From Micromonospora rhizosphaerae (GTDB lineage: Bacteria; Actinomycetota; Actinomycetes; Mycobacteriales; Micromonosporaceae), in the NCBI RefSeq assembly GCF_900091465.1, contig NZ_FMHV01000002.1:2232001-2296000 (forward strand): a stretch of DNA of 64,000 nucleotides, written 5' to 3'. The stretch's first letter is position 1; each line of letters starts with the position of its first letter. The notes below the pieces were generated by a model. That model was not told the DNA's origin and ran no database searches. It saw nothing but the letters and a program-made list of their open reading frames with translations. The position numbers were made by a program, and so were the translations under genes. Of this stretch, positions 38,642 to 46,745 are shown piece after piece.

Positions 38642-38921
38642 ATGTCCGTCGACCACCAGGCGCCCGGCTTCTCGGTCAAGCCCACGCTCACCGGCGGGCG
38701 CGTGGTGCTACGCCCGTTCGTCGACGACGACCTGGCGGCCTTCGAGGTGGCGCTGGCCGACCCGGAGGTCGCCCGGCTCACCGGCAGCCCGCCCGACGGC
38801 GGCTTCGACACCGAGCGGCTGCGGGCCTGGTACGGCAGCCGTGGACGCCACCGTCATGTCGATCCTCGCCCCGGAGTGGGCGGCGCACCGCGGCCACCCG
38901 CGGGCTGCCCTGACGCGGTGA
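38642..38921 (+). pseudogene. Broken GNAT acetyltransferase gene (internal deletion plus frameshift)
   Basis: The first 66 codons give a normal RimJ/RimL-type GNAT N-terminus (TGGRVVLRPFVDDDLAAFEVALADPEV). At about 38840 the reading frame changes and only the typical GNAT C-terminus follows, VDATVMSILAPEWAAHRGHP, ending at TGA 38919-38921. Roughly 80-100 codons with the acetyl-CoA site are missing, compared with the ~180 aa usual for the family. The original frame instead runs on to 38956 as nonsense. The gene cannot make a working acetyltransferase. Confidence 0.85.
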
Positions 38922-38964
38922 TCGAGATGCTGCTGCGCGGGCTGTGGGCAGGCTGACCGGTCCG

Positions 38965-39825
38965 TCAGTCGAGCGCGGCCAGCAGCCGGGCCCGCAGTGG
39001 GGCGGCCCGCTCGGCGAAGCCGCGCTGCGCGGCGGCGTACTCGGCCCGGCCCTCCGGCGTCTCCACCCGCACCGGCGGGTATCCGAGGTCAGCGAGGTCG
39101 TACGGGCTGGCCCGCATGTCCAGCGTGCGGATCTCCCGGGCCAGCGCGAAGCAGTCCGCGACCAGCTCCGAGGGCACCAGCGGAGAGAGCTTGTACGCCC
39201 ATTTGTAGAGGTCCATGTTGGCGTGCAGGCAGCCCGGCTGCTCCAGGGCGTACTGGGTCTCCCGGGTCGGGGTGAGCAGGTTCAGCGGGCGGGCCGGCGG
39301 GGTGAAGAACCGGTACGCGTCGAAGTGGCTGCACCGCACGCCCCGCTCCTCGACGACGGCGGCGGTCTCGGCCGGGCTCAGCCGCAGCGGCCAGGCGTTG
39401 TGGCGTACCTCGTCCTGGGTCTGCCGGTAGACCATCGCCCACTCGTGCATCCCGAAGCAGCCGAAGTGCGCCGGACGGCCGGCGGTCGCGGCGAGCAGGG
39501 TGCGGATCCACCGGATCGACTCCGCGCGCCGGGCGCGTACCCCCTCGGTGTCGAGGGTGCGGCCGGCGGCGGTGGTCAGGTAGTCCCGGCCGAACTCGGC
39601 CGGGCCCGCCCCGCGCAGCAGTACCCCGGCGCCCGGGTGCCAGCGGCGCAGTTGGGCGGGGCGGTGGGAGTAGTAGCTGAAGAGGAAGTCCTCCACCGGG
39701 TGCGTCGCCCCGGTGCGCCGGCGAGCCAGGTGCGGCGCGAGCCAGGCGTCCACCCGCTCCTCGTGCGCCCGCCGCCGGGCCTGCCAGTCGGCCACGTCGA
39801 GGGCGGGGGCGAGGGCGGCGGTCAC
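38965..39825 (-). CDS. Actinobacterial protein annotated as 3-methyladenine DNA glycosylase
   Basis: A 286-aa soluble protein of a conserved actinobacterial family usually labelled 3-methyladenine DNA glycosylase. I see the family hallmarks (HPVEDFLFSYYSHRPAQLRRWHPG, HFGCFGMHEWAMVYR, EQPGCLHANMDLYKWAYKL) but no recognisable HhH or AlkA/AAG active site, so the label rests on transfer and the activity is uncertain. GTG 39825 is preceded by TACCCT seven bases upstream (leaderless). It stops facing the broken GNAT gene. Confidence 0.72.
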   Translation of the reverse strand: MTAALAPALDVADWQARRRAHEERVDAWLAPHLARRRTGATHPVEDFLFSYYSHRPAQLRRWHPGAGVLLRGAGPAEFGRDYLTTAAGRTLDTEGVRARRAESIRWIRTLLAATAGRPAHFGCFGMHEWAMVYRQTQDEVRHNAWPLRLSPAETAAVVEERGVRCSHFDAYRFFTPPARPLNLLTPTRETQYALEQPGCLHANMDLYKWAYKLSPLVPSELVADCFALAREIRTLDMRASPYDLADLGYPPVRVETPEGRAEYAAAQRGFAERAAPLRARLLAALD

Positions 39826-39859
39826 GGACCCAAGGGTACGACCGTCGCCCGACCACCGG

Positions 39860-41245
39860 TCAGGGCACGTCCACCCGCACCCCGGCGGAGAAGACCCCGC
39901 TGCGCAGCTCCAACTGCTTCGGCGGTTGTGCGCCGTTCAGCGTGAAGACCAGCGGCAGCACGACCCGGCTGCCCGCCGCGACGGGCGCGGCGAAGACGTC
40001 CCGTCCCAGGTTGGCCACCCGGGTGGCGTTCTCGTCGGTGCTCACCCAGTTGCCCCCGGGCAGGTACGCCCGCTGCAGTTGGCCGTGCCAGGACTGCTCC
40101 TCGGGCGTGAGGTTGCGCACCCCGACGGTGGCCTGGCACTGCCGGCCGCCGGTCGTGCCGATCGGCTGGCCCGCCATCGCGCAGGCGACCCGGTAGACGG
40201 TGAACTCGAAGGCCGACTCGCGCAGCGGCACGCCGACGCTGCCGCTGACGGTCTTCCCCGTCCAGGCGCCGCTGGTCGGCTGCTGCTTCGTGTCGATCGA
40301 GGCGGCTCGCCGGGTTGCCGTCCAGGTCGCCGTGCCGACCACGCCGGCCACCACCACCGCCGCGACCCCCACCACCAGCCAGACCGGCGGGGTGCGCCGT
40401 CGTCCCGCTGACGGGGGCATGGCCCGGCGCGGGTAGACGGTTCCGGGGCCCCCCGGGCCACCGGCCCCGCCGGCCATCGGCGACCCCCCGGCGGTGGCCG
40501 CGACGGCCGGGGCGACGGCCGAGCGCCGGCGACGTTGCCTCCACCACCAGAGCGCGCCGCCGGTGATGACCAGGAACGCGGCAAACGCGCCGAGCAGCAC
40601 CGGCGGTCGGCGCCACGCGGGCGCGCCGGTCACCTTCGCCACCGGCGCCGGGCCCGCCGCCTTCCAGGTGGCGGTGCCACAGTCGTACGGCCGGGTGCCG
40701 TCGATGCCGTACGCGCAGGCCGGCGCGGTCACCGGCCGTCCCGGCGCGGTCATCTTGAGCGCGGTGTTCAGCGTGGTGGAGCTCCGCGCCGGCAGCTTCA
40801 GCCGCCAGGTCACCTCGCTGGCCGCGGCCGGTCCGGTCGGGCGGCTGGCCCGGCCGCCGGCGGTGACGATGGTCGCCGACGATCCGGGCGGCACTGCCTG
40901 CCGCACGGTGGTGTCGACCGGGGTGCTGGTCGCGTTGCGGACCTGGATCTGGTAGGCGGGCGCCGGGGTGCTGGCGGGTGCCACCGCCACGGTGACCGGT
41001 GAGGGCAGCGGCCGGAGCGGCACGGGCGTGCTGGGCACGGCCGGTGGCCCGGACGGTGCCGCGGGAGCCGGCGCGGCCGGTGTCGCCTGTGCCGGTGTGG
41101 CGGGTGCCGCCGGCGCCGGTGCGGCGTGGGCGGGTGCCGCCGCGGCCCGGGGCGCGGTGGCGGGCAGTGCCGGCACGGCGGCGAGGACGCCGAGACAGTG
41201 CACGAACACTGCGAGGACTCTGTGGTGTCGTCTCGATGCAGGCAT
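39860..41245 (-). CDS. Two-domain envelope protein with signal peptide and two membrane helices
   Basis: A 461-aa protein. A signal peptide (1-37) and Ala/Pro-rich linker (38-80) lead to a beta-rich outer domain (about 83-200, DUF11-like: AYQIQVRNATSTPVDTTVRQ) with a Cys pair at 177/189. A helix (215-235), a basic Gly/Pro-rich cytoplasmic loop (236-287) and a second helix (288-306) follow. The C-terminal outer domain (335-461: VGVPLRESAFEFTVYRVAC) resembles DUF4352-type antigen-like domains. Function unknown; two sensor- or adhesin-like outer domains joined through a short cytoplasmic loop. It may be cotranscribed with the next minus-strand gene, 34 bp on. Confidence 0.7.
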   Translation of the reverse strand: MPASRRHHRVLAVFVHCLGVLAAVPALPATAPRAAAAPAHAAPAPAAPATPAQATPAAPAPAAPSGPPAVPSTPVPLRPLPSPVTVAVAPASTPAPAYQIQVRNATSTPVDTTVRQAVPPGSSATIVTAGGRASRPTGPAAASEVTWRLKLPARSSTTLNTALKMTAPGRPVTAPACAYGIDGTRPYDCGTATWKAAGPAPVAKVTGAPAWRRPPVLLGAFAAFLVITGGALWWWRQRRRRSAVAPAVAATAGGSPMAGGAGGPGGPGTVYPRRAMPPSAGRRRTPPVWLVVGVAAVVVAGVVGTATWTATRRAASIDTKQQPTSGAWTGKTVSGSVGVPLRESAFEFTVYRVACAMAGQPIGTTGGRQCQATVGVRNLTPEEQSWHGQLQRAYLPGGNWVSTDENATRVANLGRDVFAAPVAAGSRVVLPLVFTLNGAQPPKQLELRSGVFSAGVRVDVP

Positions 41246-41431
41246 ACGAACGAACCTCCGGACCCGAAGCTATGGGTCCGGGACCGCCGTGCGGGTACGA
41301 AGTCGGCATTCCCGCCCGATCAGGCGGCGGGGCGGGTATTGTGCCGCGCCCGGCCACGTCGGCCCCGCGTCGGCGGCGTGGCGCCGGCCGCGCCCGGGTC
41401 ACCGGCCTGGCGTCGGGGATAGATTGGCCGG

Positions 41432-42235
41432 GTGCGTATCGCTCGTTTTGCTCATGCCAAGGGAATGTCGTTCGGGGTCGTCGAGGGCGAGCCGGAGGCC
41501 GGGCCGCAGGGCCTGACCATCGCCGAGATCGAGGGGCACCCGTTCGGCCAGATCACCTTCTCCGGTGCCCGTTGGGCGCTCTCCGACGTCCGGCTGTTCT
41601 CGCCGATCCTGCCGAGCAAGGTGGTTTGCGTCGGCCGCAACTATGCCGAGCACGCCGCCGAGCACGGCAGCGAGGTGCCCAAGGAGCCGCTGCTCTTCCT
41701 GAAGCCCTCCACCTCGGTGATCGGGCCGCGCGACGCGATCCGGTTGCCGATCTTCTCCAGGCAGGTCGAGCACGAGGCGGAGCTGGCCGTGGTGATCGGC
41801 GCGCCGGGCGCCCGCCGGGCCGACCGCGCCGCCGCCGAGCGGGCGATCTTCGGCTACACCTGCGCCAATGACGTGACCGCGCGGGATCTCCAGCGCTCGG
41901 ACGGGCAGTGGACGCGGGCCAAGGGCTTCGACTCGTTCTGCCCGATCGGACCGTGGATCACCACCGGGCTGGACGTCTCCGACCTGGAGGTCCGGTGTGA
42001 GGTTGGTCGCAACCCCGAGGAGATGGAGGTACGCCAGCTCGGCCGGACCAAGGACATGGTCTTCGACGTGCCGGCCCTGGTGTCGTACATCTCGCACGTG
42101 ATGACGTTGCTCCCCGGCGACGTGGTGCTGACCGGCACCCCGGCCGGGGTTAGCCCGCTCGCTGAGGGGGATACGGTGACCGTGCGGATCGAGGGGATCG
42201 GCGAGCTCACCAACCCGGTGGTCTCGGTCGCCTGA
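41432..42235 (+). CDS. Fumarylacetoacetate hydrolase (FAH) family protein
   Basis: A 267-aa FAH-fold enzyme (2-hydroxyhepta-2,4-diene-1,7-dioate isomerase / acylpyruvase type). VVCVGRNYAEHAAEHG, the metal ligands in VEHEAELAVVIG, FGYTCANDVTARDLQ, SFCPIGPW and LTGTPAGVSPLAEGD are all conserved. The substrate is not predictable; relatives cleave or decarboxylate oxaloacetate-like compounds. GTG 41432 has TAGATT six bases upstream, a clear leaderless arrangement. It precedes the tRNA genes. Confidence 0.92.
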   Translation: MRIARFAHAKGMSFGVVEGEPEAGPQGLTIAEIEGHPFGQITFSGARWALSDVRLFSPILPSKVVCVGRNYAEHAAEHGSEVPKEPLLFLKPSTSVIGPRDAIRLPIFSRQVEHEAELAVVIGAPGARRADRAAAERAIFGYTCANDVTARDLQRSDGQWTRAKGFDSFCPIGPWITTGLDVSDLEVRCEVGRNPEEMEVRQLGRTKDMVFDVPALVSYISHVMTLLPGDVVLTGTPAGVSPLAEGDTVTVRIEGIGELTNPVVSVA

Positions 42236-42341
42236 TCCGTTCGATCGCCCGAAACCGCAGGTCAGAGGCGGTTCGGGGGATTGGATTTGGCCTGTCGGCA
42301 CCGGGAGGGTAAAGTTCATTCCCGGCGCCGCAAGGGGCCAA

Positions 42342-42413
42342 TGGGGTATGGGGTAATTGGCAGCCCGACTGATTCTGGTTCAGTTAGTCTAGGTTCGAGT
42401 CCTGGTACCCCAG
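42342..42413 (+). tRNA. tRNA-Gln (anticodon CTG)
   Basis: A full cloverleaf: acceptor TGGGGTA/TACCCCA, anticodon stem ACTGA/TCAGT around loop TTCTGGT (anticodon CTG), and T-arm CTAGG-TTCGAGT-CCTGG. CCA is not encoded. Its charging depends on Glu-tRNA(Gln) amidation by the GatCAB enzyme encoded at the left edge. Confidence 0.95.
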
Positions 42414-42418
42414 CGCAG

Positions 42419-42442
42419 CCGTGGGTTCGCGAGAATCCACGG
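42419..42442 (+). terminator. Hairpin after tRNA-Gln
   Basis: CCGTGGGTT (42419-42427) pairs with AATCCACGG (42434-42442), one G-U. It starts 6 bp after the tRNA; no U-tract. Confidence 0.55.
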
Positions 42443-42548
42443 TCGCTGGATTCTGGCGGAGTTCGGTTCCGTCCCTCGTGTGGGGGCGGCGGGTGATCTC
42501 TGATAGAGTGCAGTGTCCTCGCCCGCAGGGTGGGGAGGCACAAGTTCT

Positions 42549-42621
42549 GGCCCCGTCGTCTAGCGGCCCAGGACGCCGCCCTCTCAAGGCGGTAGCGCCG
42601 GTTCGAATCCGGTCGGGGCTA
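42549..42621 (+). tRNA. tRNA-Glu (anticodon CTC), copy 1
   Basis: Acceptor GGCCCCG/CGGGGCT, anticodon stem CCGCC/GGCGG around CTCTCAA (anticodon CTC), and T-loop GTTCGAATC. Identical in sequence to the copy at 42814-42886. Confidence 0.95.
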
Positions 42622-42632
42622 CAGCGCTGACG

Positions 42633-42671
42633 GCCCGTTCCATCACGGTGGGACGGGCTTCTTCGCGTTTT
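42633..42671 (+). terminator. Terminator after tRNA-Glu copy 1
   Basis: GCCCGTTCCA (42633-42642) pairs with TGGGACGGGC (42649-42658), one G-U, followed by TTCTTCGCGTTTT. The second tRNA-Glu therefore probably needs its own promoter in 42672-42813. Confidence 0.75.
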
Positions 42672-42813
42672 CGGCCCGTCCCGCCTCCTGTTTTGTCCCC
42701 GGGGCGGTTTGGTCCCGGGGGTGCGCCGTCCGGCCCCGTCGGCGGACGCCCGAGGCGGTGCCGGTAGACTACCGCCACACCGCCCGCCGGGGCGGTGAAG
42801 CAGGAAAATCCCT

Positions 42814-42886
42814 GGCCCCGTCGTCTAGCGGCCCAGGACGCCGCCCTCTCAAGGCGGTAGCGCCGGTTCGAATCCGGTCGGGGCTA
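42814..42886 (+). tRNA. tRNA-Glu (anticodon CTC), copy 2
   Basis: Same 73 bases as copy 1, 265 bp downstream; the flanks differ beyond a few bases, so the duplication is old or conversion keeps the genes identical. Confidence 0.95.
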
Positions 42887-42895
42887 CCACGGAAT

Positions 42896-42925
42896 CGGCC
42901 CGCCTCGCTCCCGCGAGGCGGGCCG
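42896..42925 (+). terminator. Hairpin after tRNA-Glu copy 2
   Basis: A perfect 12-bp stem (42896-42907 with 42914-42925), 6-nt loop, no U-tract, 9 bp after the tRNA. Confidence 0.7.
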
Positions 42926-42965
42926 CTCCCGTTCCCGGCCTGCGGCCCCGCTCCACCCGTGCCCT

Positions 42966-43022
42966 TGATCATGAAGTTGTTGTCATCGAAATCGGCGTGT
43001 CCTGACAACAACTTCATGATCA
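42966..43022. repeat. 20-bp perfect inverted repeat (AT-rich) downstream of tRNA-Glu
   Basis: TGATCATGAAGTTGTTGTCA (42966-42985) is repeated in perfect inverse at 43003-43022 around a 17-bp loop. The arms are far poorer in GC than anything nearby, which suggests a foreign or specially conserved element such as a REP/MITE-like repeat. No ORF or terminal target duplication is evident. Confidence 0.9.
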
Positions 43023-43024
43023 TC

Positions 43025-43078
43025 GGGGCCGGGCCGGGCGGGGCGGGGCGGGGCGGGTGTGGGCAGGCGGGGTGGGGG
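43025..43078 (+). other. G-run tract (possible G-quadruplex) at the ndgR 3' side
   Basis: More than eight runs of three to five G spaced by one to a few bases fill this stretch, ending at the ndgR stop codon. The G-rich strand is the template for ndgR. It could form G-quadruplexes or act as a transcription block between the inverted repeat and ndgR. Confidence 0.5.
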
Positions 43079-43765
43079 TTAGAGGCCGGAGAGGCGTTGG
43101 CCGGCTCGCACGACGGCCATGGCGTGGCGTTCGCCGGGGCGGCGGCCCAGGCGCTCGATGGGGCCGGAGATGCTGATGGCGGCGATCACCCGGCCGGTGC
43201 GGTCGCGGATCGGGGCCGAGACGCTCGCCACACCCGCCTCCCGTTCGGCGACGCTCTGCGCCCAGCCGCGGCGGCGTACCTCGGCCAGGGTGCGGCCGGT
43301 GAACTTGGAGCGGGGCAGGAGCGGCATGACCGCCTCCGGTGGCTCCCAGGCGAGCAGGATCTGTGCCGCCGAACCGGCCGTCATCGGCAGCACCGAGCCC
43401 ACCGGCACGGTGTCCCGCAGGCCACTGGCCCGCTCGGCGGCGGCCACGCAGATCCGCTCGTCGGCCCGGCGCAGGTAGAGCTGGGCGCTCTCGCCGGTGG
43501 CGTCGCGCAGCGCGCCGAGCAGCGGCTCGGCCGCGGTCAGCAGCACGTCCGGCGCGGCGTTGGCCAGCTCGCCGAGCCGGGGGCCCGGGCGCCAGCGCCC
43601 CTGGGTGTCCCGGACCAGCATCCGGTGGATCTCCAACGCCTGTGCCAGCCGGTGCGCGGTGGCCCGGGGCAGCTTGGTGCGTTCAACGAGTTCGGCCAGG
43701 CTGGCGCCGTCGACGCAGGCGGCCAGGATGACCACCGCCTTGTCGAGAACACCGACACCGCTCAT
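43079..43765 (-). CDS. ndgR: IclR-family regulator NdgR/LtbR
   Basis: A 228-aa IclR-type regulator: an N-terminal winged helix (MSGVGVLDKAVVILAA; LPRATAHRLAQALEIHRML) and a C-terminal effector domain (TGESAQLYLRRADERICVAAAERASGLRDTV; RRRGWAQSVAEREAGVASVSAPI). The sequence is strongly NdgR-like. NdgR/LtbR controls leuCD, leuB and other amino-acid genes in Streptomyces and Corynebacterium. ATG 43765 is the conserved start; GTG 43777 is a longer option. It diverges from leuC across only 49 bp, the family's usual arrangement. Confidence 0.94.
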   Translation of the reverse strand: MSGVGVLDKAVVILAACVDGASLAELVERTKLPRATAHRLAQALEIHRMLVRDTQGRWRPGPRLGELANAAPDVLLTAAEPLLGALRDATGESAQLYLRRADERICVAAAERASGLRDTVPVGSVLPMTAGSAAQILLAWEPPEAVMPLLPRSKFTGRTLAEVRRRGWAQSVAEREAGVASVSAPIRDRTGRVIAAISISGPIERLGRRPGERHAMAVVRAGQRLSGL

Positions 43766-43794
43766 ACTGTGTCCCACAAGCCGAAACTTACCTC

Positions 43795-43808
43795 CCAGAA
43801 TTTAGGAT
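43795..43808 (+). promoter_or_regulatory. leuC -10 and candidate NdgR operator
   Basis: CCAGAATTTAGGAT matches the ilvB-upstream segment at 12 of 14 positions. TAGGAT (43803-43808) ends six bases before ATG 43815, so leuC is probably leaderless and this segment overlaps its -10. A repressor bound here would block RNA polymerase directly. The shared AT-rich look could partly reflect -10 sequence rather than an operator. Confidence 0.5.
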
Positions 43809-43814
43809 GTCCAG

Positions 43815-45260
43815 ATGGTGGGAGTCACTCCTGAGCCCAGGACCTTGGCCGAGAAGGTCTGGGACGCGCACGTCGTGCGGTCCGCCGAGGGCGAGCCGGA
43901 TCTGCTCTTCATCGACCTGCACCTGCTGCACGAGGTCACCAGCCCGCAGGCCTTCGACGGGCTGCGGCTGGCCGGCCGCCGGGTCCGCCGCACCGACCTG
44001 ACGATCGCGACCGAGGATCACAACACCCCGACCGGATACGCCGACCCCGCGTTCCGCGAGCGGCGCGGCGACCTGCTCACCATCGCGGACCCCACCTCCC
44101 GCACCCAGATCGAGACGCTGCGCCGCAACTGCGCCGAGTTCGGCGTACGCCTGCACCCACTCGGCGACGAGAACCAGGGCATCGTGCACGTCATCGGCCC
44201 GCAGCTCGGTCTCACCCAGCCGGGCACGACGATCGTCTGCGGTGACTCGCACACGGCCACCCACGGCGCGTTCGGCGCGCTCGCCTTCGGCATCGGCACC
44301 AGCGAGGTGGAGCACGTGCTGGCCACCCAGACGCTGCCGCAGAGCCGCCCGAAGACGATGGCGGTGAACGTCACCGGCCAGCTCGGCCCGGGGGTCACCG
44401 CGAAGGACCTGGTGCTCGCGCTGATCGCCCAGGTCGGCACCGGCGGGGGCCGCGGCCACATCGTGGAGTACCGGGGCGAGGCGATCCGGGCCCTCTCCAT
44501 GGAGGGCCGGATGACCATCGCCAACATGTCCATCGAGTGGGGCGCCAAGGCCGGCATGATCGCGCCGGACGAGGCCACCTTCGCGTACCTGAAGGGGCGG
44601 CCGAACGCGCCGCAGGGGGCCGACTGGGACGCCGCGGTGGCGTACTGGCGGACGCTGCCCACGGATGAGGGGGCGACCTTCGACGCCGAGGTGACCCTGG
44701 ACGCGAGCCGGATCACCCCGTTCGTCACCTGGGGCACCAACCCGGGTCAGGGCGCGCCGCTGGGGTCCGCGGTGCCGGACCCGGAGGAGTTCGTCACGGA
44801 GTCCGAGCGGGCCGCCGCCCGCCGGGCCCTCGAATACATGGATCTGAAGCCGGGTACGCCGCTGCGCGACCTCGCGGTCGACGTGGTCTTCGTCGGCTCC
44901 TGCACCAACGGCCGGCTGGAGGACCTGCGCGCCGCCGCCGACGTGCTGCGCGGGCACCGGGTCGCCGACGGCGTACGGATGCTGGTGGTCCCCGGATCCG
45001 CGGCGGTGCGCGAGGCGGCCGAGGCGGAGGGGCTGGACAAGGTCTTCACCGACGCCGGCGCCGAGTGGCGCTTCGCGGGCTGCTCCATGTGTCTGGGGAT
45101 GAACCCGGACACCCTTTCGCCGGGCCAGCGCTCGGCCTCGACCTCCAACCGCAACTTCGAGGGGCGCCAGGGTCGGGGCGGGCGTACCCACCTGGTGTCC
45201 CCGCCGGTCGCCGCCGCCACTGCCGTGGTCGGCCGGCTGGCCGCCCCCGCCGACCTGTAG
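43815..45260 (+). CDS. leuC: 3-isopropylmalate dehydratase large subunit
   Basis: A 481-aa aconitase-family subunit that isomerises 2- to 3-isopropylmalate (and citramalate to methylmalate in the CimA route). [4Fe-4S] ligands are the Cys of [12 protein letters not shown] and the CxxC in [41 protein letters not shown] is the hallmark block. ATG 43815 with TAGGAT six bases upstream suggests a leaderless message. leuD follows after 18 bp. Confidence 0.97.
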   Translation: MVGVTPEPRTLAEKVWDAHVVRSAEGEPDLLFIDLHLLHEVTSPQAFDGLRLAGRRVRRTDLTIATEDHNTPTGYADPAFRERRGDLLTIADPTSRTQIETLRRNCAEFGVRLHPLGDENQGIVHVIGPQLGLTQPGTTIVCGDSHTATHGAFGALAFGIGTSEVEHVLATQTLPQSRPKTMAVNVTGQLGPGVTAKDLVLALIAQVGTGGGRGHIVEYRGEAIRALSMEGRMTIANMSIEWGAKAGMIAPDEATFAYLKGRPNAPQGADWDAAVAYWRTLPTDEGATFDAEVTLDASRITPFVTWGTNPGQGAPLGSAVPDPEEFVTESERAAARRALEYMDLKPGTPLRDLAVDVVFVGSCTNGRLEDLRAAADVLRGHRVADGVRMLVVPGSAAVREAAEAEGLDKVFTDAGAEWRFAGCSMCLGMNPDTLSPGQRSASTSNRNFEGRQGRGGRTHLVSPPVAAATAVVGRLAAPADL

Positions 45261-45278
45261 AAGGGCAGCTTGCGAGCC

Positions 45279-45866
45279 ATGGACAAGTTCACCACCCACA
45301 CCGGCACCGCCGTGCCGCTGCGCCGTTCCAACGTGGACACCGATCAGATCATCCCGGCCGTGTACCTCAAGCGGGTGACCCGGACGGGCTTTGCGGACGG
45401 GCTCTTCAACGCGTGGCGGGAGGACCCGACATTCGTGCTCAACGATCCCGTCCATTCCGGTGCGTCGATTCTCGTGGCCGGTCCGGAGTTCGGTACCGGC
45501 TCCTCCCGGGAGCACGCCGTCTGGGCGCTGCGCGACTGGGGCTTCCGGGCCGTGATCTCGCCCCGCTTCGGTGACATCTTCCGCGGCAACGCCCTCAAGG
45601 AAGGGCTCCTTCCGGTGGAGTTGGAATTGAAAGCGGTGGAGGAGCTCTGGGATCTGGTGGAATCCGACCCGACCACCCCGATCATCGTGGACCTCACCGC
45701 CCGCCAGGTCCACGCCGGGGCCGCCACGTGGGCGTTCCCGCTCGACGACCACAGCCGCTGGCGGCTGATGGAGGGCTTGGATGACATTGGACTAACCCTC
45801 CGACACGAGGCCGAGATCAGCGCCTTCGAGGCGTCCCGGCCGTCGTTCCTGCCCTCGGTCGGATAG
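45279..45866 (+). CDS. leuD: 3-isopropylmalate dehydratase small subunit
   Basis: A 195-aa swivel-domain subunit that pairs with Leu[58 protein letters not shown] and GLLPV are conserved. ATG 45279 is preferred over the in-frame TTG 45270 because GAAGGG lies at a better distance from it. Second gene of leuCD. Confidence 0.96.
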   Translation: MDKFTTHTGTAVPLRRSNVDTDQIIPAVYLKRVTRTGFADGLFNAWREDPTFVLNDPVHSGASILVAGPEFGTGSSREHAVWALRDWGFRAVISPRFGDIFRGNALKEGLLPVELELKAVEELWDLVESDPTTPIIVDLTARQVHAGAATWAFPLDDHSRWRLMEGLDDIGLTLRHEAEISAFEASRPSFLPSVG

Positions 45867-45895
45867 CCGTACGCCCGACCGCACATCGGTTTTCG

Positions 45896-45920
45896 CCCCC
45901 GCCGGCGCCGCTGGCGGGGG
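45896..45920 (+). terminator. Hairpin after leuD
   Basis: CCCCCGCC (45896-45903) pairs with GGCGGGGG (45913-45920), about 30 bp after leuD. A second inverted repeat, GGACACAA/TTGTGTCC (45932-45939 with 45961-45968), encloses a T6 run and lies in the hup upstream region. Confidence 0.6.
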
Positions 45921-46038
45921 TGAATCCGTTAGGACACAAGGGCTTTTTTCCTCCGAATGTTTGTGTCCCGGCAGCACAGGGCATACCGTGCGCGCAGAAT
46001 GGCTCGCGTCGAGTCAGTTGCACAATCGGGAGGAAGTC

Positions 46039-46650
46039 GTGAACAAGGCCGAGCTCATCGAGGCGCTCGCCGTTCGCCTGGGGGACCGGAAGACGGCGAC
46101 GGCCGCGCTCGACGCGGTCCTCGCTGAGGTCCAGGGGGCGGTCACCAAGGGCGAGAAGGTGGCGATCACCGGATTCGGAGCATTCGAAAAGCGCGTCCGG
46201 GGTGCCCGAACAGCGCGCAATCCACGGACCGGCGAGGCGGTGAAGGTCAAGAAGACCTCCGTCCCGACCTTCCGTCCGGGCGCTGGCTTCAAGGAAATGG
46301 TGGCCAGCGGCAAGGTGCCGAAGAACACGCTCGCCGCCAAGAAGACCGCCGCCGCCAAGGCCGCTCCGGCAAAGAAGGCCGCCGCGGCCAAGGCCGCCCC
46401 GGCGAAGAAGGCGGCTCCGGCGAAGAAGGCCGCGCCGGCCAAGAAGGCCGCTCCGGCGAAGAAGGCCGCCGCGGCGAAGAAGGCGGCTCCGGCGAAGAAG
46501 GCCGCGCCGGCCAAGAAGGCCGCCGCGGCAAAGAAGGCGCCGGCGAAGAAGACCACCGCAGCGAAGAAGACCACCGCGGCAAAGAAGGCGCCGGCAAAGA
46601 AGGCGCCGGCGAAGAAGGCGCCGGCCAAGAAGGCGGCCGCCAGGCGCTGA
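46039..46650 (+). CDS. hup: HU-family nucleoid protein with long Lys/Ala/Pro tail
   Basis: A 203-aa HupS-like nucleoid protein. Residues 1-~92 are a normal HU domain ([62 protein letters not shown]). The rest is a low-complexity array of AAK/APAKK units, like the histone-H1-like tails of mycobacterial and streptomycete HU, which bind DNA non-specifically and are targets of acetylation. GTG 46039 sits behind GGGAGGAAG; earlier in-frame starts lack this. Repeat-number variation in the tail is likely between strains. Confidence 0.95.
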   Translation: MNKAELIEALAVRLGDRKTATAALDAVLAEVQGAVTKGEKVAITGFGAFEKRVRGARTARNPRTGEAVKVKKTSVPTFRPGAGFKEMVASGKVPKNTLAAKKTAAAKAAPAKKAAAAKAAPAKKAAPAKKAAPAKKAAPAKKAAAAKKAAPAKKAAPAKKAAAAKKAPAKKTTAAKKTTAAKKAPAKKAPAKKAPAKKAAARR

Positions 46651-46665
46651 CCGCCCCGGCCCGAA

Positions 46666-46697
46666 GGGCGTCCACCCGCGGTGGTGGGCGCCCTTTT
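46666..46697 (+). terminator. Terminator after hup
   Basis: GGGCG-TCCACC pairs with GGTGG-TGGGCGCCC (46666-46693) with minor bulges, followed by TTTT (46694-46697). Confidence 0.75.
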
Positions 46698-46745
46698 CCG
46701 GTACGACGCGGCGGGTGCCCCGTGGGCGGGCGTCGGCTGCGGCCG

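Noticed and set aside
42769..43023. Minus-strand ORF across tRNA-Glu and the inverted repeat
   Set aside because: It translates a tRNA gene and a palindrome; not a gene.
46340..46645. Repetitive DNA in hup considered as CRISPR or an unusual minisatellite
   Set aside because: The repeats encode the AAK/APAKK tail in frame; there are no regular spacers.
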